A DNA stretch of 44,881 nucleotides from Dethiobacter sp. (GTDB lineage: Bacteria; Bacillota; Dethiobacteria; Dethiobacterales; Dethiobacteraceae): positions 1 through 44,881 of the forward strand of contig JAGXTN010000032.1 in NCBI GenBank assembly GCA_018333455.1. Reading direction: 5' to 3'. The position numbers were made by a program, and so were the translations under genes. This document shows, one piece after another, positions 40,018 through 44,881 of the stretch. The notes under the pieces were generated by a model. The model was not told where the DNA came from, did not search any database, and worked only from the letters and a program-made list of their open reading frames with translations. Within the stretch, counting starts at the first letter, position 1. Each line of letters opens with the position of its first letter.

Positions 40018-41924
40018 ATTGGATACAAAATTTGTACGAGACATATGAGGCCTGCGCGGGCGCGGTTGGGATAAGTGGAGGCGAACAGGATAAGATGCTG
40101 CTGCCAATAGGGCACGTTCTTAAGAAAACTAATGTTGCGATACATTTACGGGGCAACGGAACCTTTCACAAAGCCGAGAAAATTGACGCTGAAATATGTA
40201 CGCCTTGCACTGATGAATCGGAGTCGAGAACAAGCGGCGCCGTGAATTCACCACATCCGCTCTTTGACCAGATAAAGCACCTGACTGGAAAGCTGTATCT
40301 TAATAACTTGTTAAAGTGGCAGGAATATTTAAAAGTCACACCCGAATATCCATTAGCTTACAAAATGATTTCTGCTGTGCATAAGTACTTGGAAAACGGC
40401 ACCCTGAAAAATGATTTGGTATCCTGCAAAATCGTGCCGGATGAAAAATTATTTTTAAGATTTTGTGTGAGTATTGGCGGACAGCTTGAGGACAGGCTTT
40501 GGATGATACCCGAGATGTGGCACGCATGGCACAGTTACTACAAATCAGAAAATATAGAAAAGCGAAAGACAAAAGATCTATGCTATATATCTGGAAAAGC
40601 AGATATGACTTATACGGAGAAGCATCCGAAAAGCATAAACCGGACTTCAGGCAACGCCAAGCTAATCACTGGGAATGACAGCTCAAACTTCACCTATCGC
40701 GGCAGATTTGCGAAATCATCGCAGGCTGTAACGATAAGTTATGAAAGTTCGCAAAAAGCACATCAGGCGTTGCGTTGGCTGATTATAAAACATGGTTATC
40801 GTTGCGACACGCAAGCGATTGTGGCCTGGGCGATCGATAAAGTACCGGAGCTTCCCAATTATTATGACGATAGTTATGGTATTTATGAGTCAACGAAGCT
40901 AACAGACTCAGAAAAACAGACAGAGGCCGAGAGTGTTATATGTACCGATTACGCTGACACTTTGAAGAAAACATTGCCTGGTTATGGTGGCTCGGACAAA
41001 CTTAAAACGCATGTGCGCCGTGTTGCTGTTGCGGCAACGGATAATGCTACTACTGGGCGAATGTCTGTTACTTATTATCGTGAACTGGCTGAAAACGAAT
41101 ATTTGGAACGCATAGTCGAATGGCATAATAGCTGTAAATGGTATCAACCGTTTATGAAAGATAAGGATGGGAAACATAAGTCTGGATTTTTTGTCGGTGC
41201 GCCTTCTTTCGACCGAATTGTTGATGCGGTTTTGGGTAAAAGAAGAAAGCCAAAAGACGAGTCTTATGACAAACTAAAGAAATCCGTGAGAGAACGGCTT
41301 TTGCACTGTGTATTTAACGGTGAACGAATTCCGCGCGATATGATAAACGCTGCTGTTCATCGTGCTTCCAATCCGCTGGCGCTTGAGAGAACCAACGAGA
41401 AAGTTGCCGTTGGGCGTTGGCGCGACTGGGAACAGGTTCTCTGCGCCGCCTGCGCATTGGTCAAGCGATATTATCATGATTATAAAAAGGAGGAATTTGA
41501 AGTGGCGTTGGAAGATCAACGGAGAGACCGCGACTATCTTTATGGAAGGTTGCTCGCGGTGGCGGACAGAATTGAATCGGCAGCGAGATACAAGCAACGT
41601 TCTGCAGAAGATGCGCGAGCAACAAACGCGATCCGCTACATGACAGCGTTCTCGCAACATCCGTTTCGCACATGGTCTATGTTGTTTACACAGCAGTTGA
41701 ATCCGTATATACAACAGCTTAACGGTGCGGGTTGGTATCTGAATCAGATCGAAGATATCAAGGCGCTGTTTAATGAAGGTGAATATGAGTCTGGCAGCGC
41801 TCTCAGCGGGAAATATCTTCTCGGATTCTTTGCGCAAAGACAAAAGCTACGCCAAAAACAAGAGAAAAACAAGAGTAATAATGAAAACGGAGGGGTAGAC
41901 AATGAGCTTGACGAACAAAATTGA
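40014..41924 (+). CDS. cas8c: Cas8c (Csd1), large Cascade subunit
   Basis: A 636-residue type I-C large subunit (Csd1 family), slightly longer than the usual about 570-600. Its N-terminal part recognises the PAM and its C-terminal about 140 residues double as Cas11c. Recognisable segments: [52 protein letters not shown], and [20 protein letters not shown] then REL. It overlaps cas5c by 4 bp and cas7c by 23 bp. An internal ribosome site at 41487-41493 is treated as a separate feature. Confidence 0.93.
   Translation: MNWIQNLYETYEACAGAVGISGGEQDKMLLPIGHVLKKTNVAIHLRGNGTFHKAEKIDAEICTPCTDESESRTSGAVNSPHPLFDQIKHLTGKLYLNNLLKWQEYLKVTPEYPLAYKMISAVHKYLENGTLKNDLVSCKIVPDEKLFLRFCVSIGGQLEDRLWMIPEMWHAWHSYYKSENIEKRKTKDLCYISGKADMTYTEKHPKSINRTSGNAKLITGNDSSNFTYRGRFAKSSQAVTISYESSQKAHQALRWLIIKHGYRCDTQAIVAWAIDKVPELPNYYDDSYGIYESTKLTDSEKQTEAESVICTDYADTLKKTLPGYGGSDKLKTHVRRVAVAATDNATTGRMSVTYYRELAENEYLERIVEWHNSCKWYQPFMKDKDGKHKSGFFVGAPSFDRIVDAVLGKRRKPKDESYDKLKKSVRERLLHCVFNGERIPRDMINAAVHRASNPLALERTNEKVAVGRWRDWEQVLCAACALVKRYYHDYKKEEFEVALEDQRRDRDYLYGRLLAVADRIESAARYKQRSAEDARATNAIRYMTAFSQHPFRTWSMLFTQQLNPYIQQLNGAGWYLNQIEDIKALFNEGEYESGSALSGKYLLGFFAQRQKLRQKQEKNKSNNENGGVDNELDEQN
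41502..41924 (+). CDS. cas11c: Cas11c small subunit from internal start in cas8c
   Basis: A GTG at 41502, in the cas8c frame (codon 497), is preceded by AAGGAGG (41487-41493) with an 8-bp spacer, as good as any start in the operon. The product would be 140 residues: [20 protein letters not shown] then [12 protein letters not shown], helical throughout, with a charged C-terminal tail. Work on other type I-C systems showed that Cas11c is made this way and is needed for a stable Cascade. Here the evidence is the site and its position. The mRNA codons Lys-Lys-Glu-Glu spell the site within the long form. Confidence 0.75.
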   Translation: MALEDQRRDRDYLYGRLLAVADRIESAARYKQRSAEDARATNAIRYMTAFSQHPFRTWSMLFTQQLNPYIQQLNGAGWYLNQIEDIKALFNEGEYESGSALSGKYLLGFFAQRQKLRQKQEKNKSNNENGGVDNELDEQN

Positions 41925-42810
41925 TTTCGCGATGGTTTTTACCGTCAAAAAGGCAAATCCGAATGGCGACCCTCTCAACGGCAACCGTCCACGCATTGAT
42001 TATGACGGTTATGGGGAGGTGTCGGATGTCTGCCTGAAGCGCAAATTGCGCAATCGCTTGCAGGATTTGGGAGAAGCGATTTTCGTGCAGTCGGACAACA
42101 ACAGAAGAGATGATTATCGCAGCCTTAATGCCCGTTTTGAAGGGAATAAAGAGATCAAAGGTGAAGGAGACAAAGAGAAAAAAGCTAAAATCGCCTGCAA
42201 AACATGGTTTGACGTGCGTGCTTTTGGGCAGGTGTTCGCATTCAAGGCCAAGAACAAAAAAGGCAAAAACTCAGACTCAGAGGAGGAAAGCGGCGAAAGC
42301 GATTCGGTTTCCATCGGCGTGCGCGGGCCTGTTACAATTCAAAGCGCTGTCAGCGTTGAGACCGTGGTCATCAGCAGTCTTCAGATTACGAAGAGCGTCA
42401 ATCTCGAAACCGATAAGAATGACCCAGCTAAGAGAGCACCAGATACCATGGGCATGAAACACCGCGTGGACTTTGGTGTCTATAAGACATTCGGGAGTAT
42501 CAACTACCAGTTAGCTGAAAAAACCGGCTTCAGTGACGCCGACGCAGACAAACTACTTGACGCCCTGAAAACGCTGTTTGTGAACGATGCCTCCGCCGCG
42601 CGCCCAGATGGTAGCATGGAAATTGTTAAGGTTATATGGTGGAAGCACAATTGCAAAATCGGGCAATATTCCTCGGCAACAGTTCATCGAAGCCTCAAAA
42701 TTGATGTCTCTGAAAATAGTATCTTGCCAAAGGTTACGATTGAACCGTTAGCTGGGCTGAAACCAGAAATGTACGATGGTGAATCACTTTGTGAGAAGAA
42801 ACATGAGTAG
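41902..42810 (+). CDS. cas7c: Cas7c (Csd2), Cascade backbone
   Basis: A 302-residue Csd2/Csh2-family RAMP protein that lines the crRNA spacer along Cascade. Signatures: KANPNGDPLNGNRPRID at residues 14-30, WFDVRAFGQVFA, SIGVRGPVTIQSAVSVE, DTMGMKHRVDFGVY and NDASAARPDGSMEIVKVIWW. A very polar insert of about 20 residues (KNKKGKNSDSEEESGESDS, near residue 118-136) sits between FGQVFAFK and SIGVRGP. It starts inside cas8c, 23 bp before its stop, with GGAGGGG 8 bp upstream. Confidence 0.95.
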   Translation: MSLTNKIDFAMVFTVKKANPNGDPLNGNRPRIDYDGYGEVSDVCLKRKLRNRLQDLGEAIFVQSDNNRRDDYRSLNARFEGNKEIKGEGDKEKKAKIACKTWFDVRAFGQVFAFKAKNKKGKNSDSEEESGESDSVSIGVRGPVTIQSAVSVETVVISSLQITKSVNLETDKNDPAKRAPDTMGMKHRVDFGVYKTFGSINYQLAEKTGFSDADADKLLDALKTLFVNDASAARPDGSMEIVKVIWWKHNCKIGQYSSATVHRSLKIDVSENSILPKVTIEPLAGLKPEMYDGESLCEKKHE

Positions 42811-42812
42811 AT

Positions 42813-43511
42813 ATGATTACAAAATATTATTCAGAAGACGAGCTATTGCCCCTTTCAGGCATACAGCATTTTGCCTTTTGTGAAAGGCAATGGGGATTGA
42901 TTCACGTGGAAAGCCAATGGGTTGAGAATCTTCGGACTGCGGAAGGCAGGCTTCTTCACCAACGTGTTGATGATCCGTATTTTACGGAATCGCGGGGTGA
43001 TGTTAAGACAGTGCGCTCAGTCCCCTTGTTATCAAAAGCGCTTGGCTTATACGGAGTTGCAGATGTGGTCGAGATTCACCGATGTTCACCGCGCGAGGAG
43101 CGTGGATTGAAACATCGTAATGCCGGCGCTGCCTCCGGTGTGAGGTATAATATTGTTGAGTACAAACGAGGCAAACCAAAACCTGATGACAGGGATGCGG
43201 TTCAGCTGTGCGCCCAGGCTATTTGTTTGGAAGAGATGCTTGGTATCACTTTGGATTACGGATATATGTATTATGGCGAAATCAAGCACAGACACCAGGT
43301 TGATTTTGACGATACTCTCAGGGAGAGGGTAAAAATGTTAGCTGAAAAAATGCATCTGCTGTATGTACATGGAATCACCCCACCGGCTATAAAAGGAAAA
43401 CAGTGTAAAAATTGCTCTATGGAGAACATCTGTCTGCCGAAACTTGGCAGAAGCAGTAAAAAAGCGGAAATGTATATGGCCGGTTTGCTGGAAGAGATGA
43501 ACAGAGAATAA
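42813..43511 (+). CDS. cas4: Cas4 exonuclease (type I-C), with repeat-like loop
   Basis: A 232-residue RecB-like nuclease that trims prespacers and selects PAM with Cas1-Cas2. The 4Fe-4S ligands are Cys23 (FAFCERQW) and Cys198, Cys201 and Cys207 (CKNCSMENIC). The nuclease residues lie in GVADVVEIH and NIVEYKRGKPK. The loop between them (about residues 90-115, CSPREERGLKHRNAGAASG) is about six residues longer than I expect and is encoded in part by DNA that looks like a type I-C CRISPR repeat (43081-43113). It is 2 bp from cas7c; its ribosome site is weak, so coupling is likely. Confidence 0.93.
   Translation: MITKYYSEDELLPLSGIQHFAFCERQWGLIHVESQWVENLRTAEGRLLHQRVDDPYFTESRGDVKTVRSVPLLSKALGLYGVADVVEIHRCSPREERGLKHRNAGAASGVRYNIVEYKRGKPKPDDRDAVQLCAQAICLEEMLGITLDYGYMYYGEIKHRHQVDFDDTLRERVKMLAEKMHLLYVHGITPPAIKGKQCKNCSMENICLPKLGRSSKKAEMYMAGLLEEMNRE
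43081..43113 (+). repeat. CRISPR-repeat-like sequence inside cas4
   Basis: The segment ends GCGCGAGGAGCGTGGATTGAAAC, given here as GCGCGAGGAGC plus GTGGATTGAAAC. Type I-C repeats are 32-33 bp hairpins ending G(A/G)GCGTGGATTGAAAC. If the stem were restored (GCTCCTCGCGCGAGGAGC), about 26-27 of 33 positions here agree, with the mismatches all in the left arm. It is in frame within cas4 and not part of an array. Confidence 0.45.
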
Positions 43512-43530
43512 ATGGCGGGGAGAACAGCAG

Positions 43531-44562
43531 ATGCGTAAAATGCTGAACGTATTATATGTGACCAATCCAGATGCGTATATTTCAAAAGACGGAGAGAATT
43601 TGGTAGTACGGTTAAATGATGAAGAAGTCTTTCGAACCCCCATTCATTACTTGGAAGGTATCGTCACCTTTGGCCATATGGGTGCCAGTCCGGCCTTGTT
43701 GGGTATGTGTATGGAAAAAGGGGTGACGGTATCTTTTCTGACGGGTTATGGAAAACATTTGGCCACGGTTCAAGGCATCCCCAAAGGTAATGTTCTGTTA
43801 AGAAGAAAGCAATACCGGTTGGCGGATTCGGAACGTGATTCTGCAGCGCTGGCATCAGCGTTTATTATCGGCAAAATTGCTAACTGTCGAACAGTTTTAC
43901 GGCGTTTTATTAGTGACTATGGCGATAAGATGGAGACAGGAGAGATAACAAGTGTCTCTAAACTAATGGCGCGCAATGTGTTGAAGTTGAGTAAAGAGCT
44001 TAGTCTCGAAGAAGTGAGAGGTATTGAAGGAGAAACGGCTCGTAATTATTTTTCAGTACTTGATCAGCTAATTGTCTGCCAAAAGAATCATTTTTTTATG
44101 AGAGGCCGTAATCGTCGGCCGCCCCGTGATAACGTAAATGCTTTGCTGTCATTTCTCTATACCCTTCTCCTCCACGAAACTAAAGCTGCATTACAGACGG
44201 TTGGCTTAGACCCTTATGTAGGTTTTCTGCATCGTGATAGGCCGGGAAGGATGGGGTTGGCCCTTGATTTGATGGAGGAGTTCAGACCGTACATTGCAGA
44301 CCGGCTCGCGTTAAGCCTAATTAACCGACAACAAATCAATGGCAGTGATTTTATTACCGCAGAGTCTGGCGGCGTGATCATGAAAGAAACTGCCAGAAGA
44401 ACAGTACTAGAAGCTTGGCAAAAACGAAAACAAGAAGAAATGACCCATCCCTTTCTTGAAGAAAAAATGCAGGTCGGTCTCTTGCCATACGCTCAGGCAT
44501 TATTGTTGTCCAGACACCTAAGAGGGGATATTGATCGTTACCCTCCATTTTTCTGGAAATAG
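43531..44562 (+). CDS. cas1: Cas1 integrase (type I-C)
   Basis: A 343-residue Cas1 of subtype I-C: MRKMLNVLYVTNPDAYISKD, HLEGIVTFGHMGASPALLG-like wording and the metal-binding triad in GIEGETARNYF (Glu), GFLHRDRPGR (His) and LDLMEEFRP (Asp/Glu). It forms the integrase complex with Cas2 that inserts new spacers at the leader end. GGGGAGAA precedes the ATG. It ends 11 bp before cas2. It is intact, but the cas2 partner is broken. Confidence 0.95.
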   Translation: MRKMLNVLYVTNPDAYISKDGENLVVRLNDEEVFRTPIHYLEGIVTFGHMGASPALLGMCMEKGVTVSFLTGYGKHLATVQGIPKGNVLLRRKQYRLADSERDSAALASAFIIGKIANCRTVLRRFISDYGDKMETGEITSVSKLMARNVLKLSKELSLEEVRGIEGETARNYFSVLDQLIVCQKNHFFMRGRNRRPPRDNVNALLSFLYTLLLHETKAALQTVGLDPYVGFLHRDRPGRMGLALDLMEEFRPYIADRLALSLINRQQINGSDFITAESGGVIMKETARRTVLEAWQKRKQEEMTHPFLEEKMQVGLLPYAQALLLSRHLRGDIDRYPPFFWK

Positions 44563-44576
44563 GAGGAGAAGCCATG

Positions 44577-44786
44577 ATGGTATTGATTACTTACGATGTA
44601 AGCACAACCTCACCGGAAGGAAGAAAAAGATTGCGGAATGTAGCGAAACAATGTGTTAATTTTGGGCAAAGGGTTCAGAACTCGGTATTTGAATGTCTTC
44701 TAGATCCAGCGCAGTTTGTCATGCTGAAAAATACATTGGAAAAAATAATTAATAAACTCAACTTTCCCACCCAAAATCAAACCTAA
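44577..44786 (+). pseudogene. cas2: Cas2, truncated by IS insertion
   Basis: Sixty residues match type I-C Cas2 (MVLITYDVSTTSPEGRKRLR, CVNFGQRVQNSVFECLLDPA, LEKIINK), with the catalytic Asp in ITYDV. Family members are about 96 residues; here the frame runs into nine unrelated codons (LNFPTQNQT) and stops. The C-terminal strand that swaps between Cas2 monomers is lost, so dimer function is doubtful. The junction at about 44757 is followed by the IS left end. An ATG at 44574 is equally possible as start (GGAGGAGAAGCC upstream). Confidence 0.85.
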
Positions 44787-44881
44787 ACCTTAAAAAACCC
44801 ATATATTAATTGACATTAAAACTACAGAAAACCCCCTCGGTATGGTATAATTGAAGTGTCCAAATCCCAATAATACCAGCC
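44757..44881 (+). mobile_element. Left end of an insertion sequence interrupting cas2
   Basis: The last 70 bp match the inverted complement of 14161-14230, including AAAACCCCCTCGGTA, GTATAATTGAAGTGTC and AATACCAGCC. In that copy the next bases are a ribosome site and a transposase ATG, so the transposase should begin about 15 bp beyond the window, on the plus strand. The AT-rich first 55 bp (CTCAACTTTCCCACCC onward) probably hold the terminal inverted repeat. Confidence 0.72.

Overview
The window looks like the chromosome of a low- to mid-GC Gram-positive anaerobe of the class Clostridia. Supporting signs are strong AGGAGG ribosome binding sites, frequent GTG/TTG starts, ferredoxin-linked redox genes, a DUF4330/TagA/WecC wall-polymer cluster and an Mrp/Mbh-type ion-antiporter operon. 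A large Mrp-type operon often goes with haloalkaliphily, but that is inference. No rRNA or tRNA gene was recognised, and the window holds no CRISPR array.

Region 1 (1-9279) is an Mrp/Mbh-like cation/proton antiporter operon: a broken MrpD-type subunit, MrpE, F and G, MbhD- and MbhE-like subunits, three intact MrpD-type subunits and a 701-residue NuoL/MrpA-type subunit. No MrpC or MnhB gene lies inside the window. Region 2 (9397-10743) holds a 43-residue membrane peptide, a strong terminator, a CbiM-like metal-transport subunit and a secreted accessory protein whose predicted mature end begins with His. Region 3 (10823-11727, minus strand) is a compact redox operon: Rieske ferredoxin, glutaredoxin-like protein and ferredoxin:thioredoxin reductase catalytic chain.

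Region 4 (about 11754-15178) is a mobile-element graveyard. It contains fragments of a tyrosine recombinase, an IS3 OrfA and an IS1634-like transposase, a candidate orphan HEARO/omega-RNA with no nuclease gene, an N-terminal transposase fragment with its IS promoter region, and a deleted AlbA_2-domain gene bracketed by GTGCGTTAA operator-like repeats. A 13-bp direct repeat, ATTAGACATAATG, brackets the whole island and may mark attachment sites.

Region 5 (15257-24356 and on to 30722) is ordinary chromosome: a ModE-like one-component regulator, a znuA-znuC-znuB-zur operon behind a good promoter and palindrome, a GT4 glycosyltransferase, a small ferritin-like protein, an HPP-family membrane protein, a Ca2+/Na+ antiporter, a polysaccharide cluster (TagA, WecC, GT4, DUF4330, O-antigen ligase) and a membrane-anchored FAD oxidoreductase. 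Region 6 (30795-36230) is a Phd/ParE toxin-antitoxin pair with a perfect 16-bp operator palindrome, then a MacAB-like ABC exporter with adaptor. Several palindromic repeats (core GGCGGGTTTCAAACCCGCC, plus a composite partner) are scattered between these genes.

Region 7 (36463-44881) is a type I-C CRISPR-Cas locus in the order cas3-cas5c-cas8c-cas7c-cas4-cas1-cas2, preceded by a decayed WYL-domain regulator. Three things stand out. cas8c has a strong internal Shine-Dalgarno and GTG that would make Cas11c. cas4 contains a stretch closely resembling a type I-C CRISPR repeat inside its reading frame. cas2 is cut short by an insertion sequence whose promoter region repeats, inverted, a copy in the mobile-element island 30 kb away.
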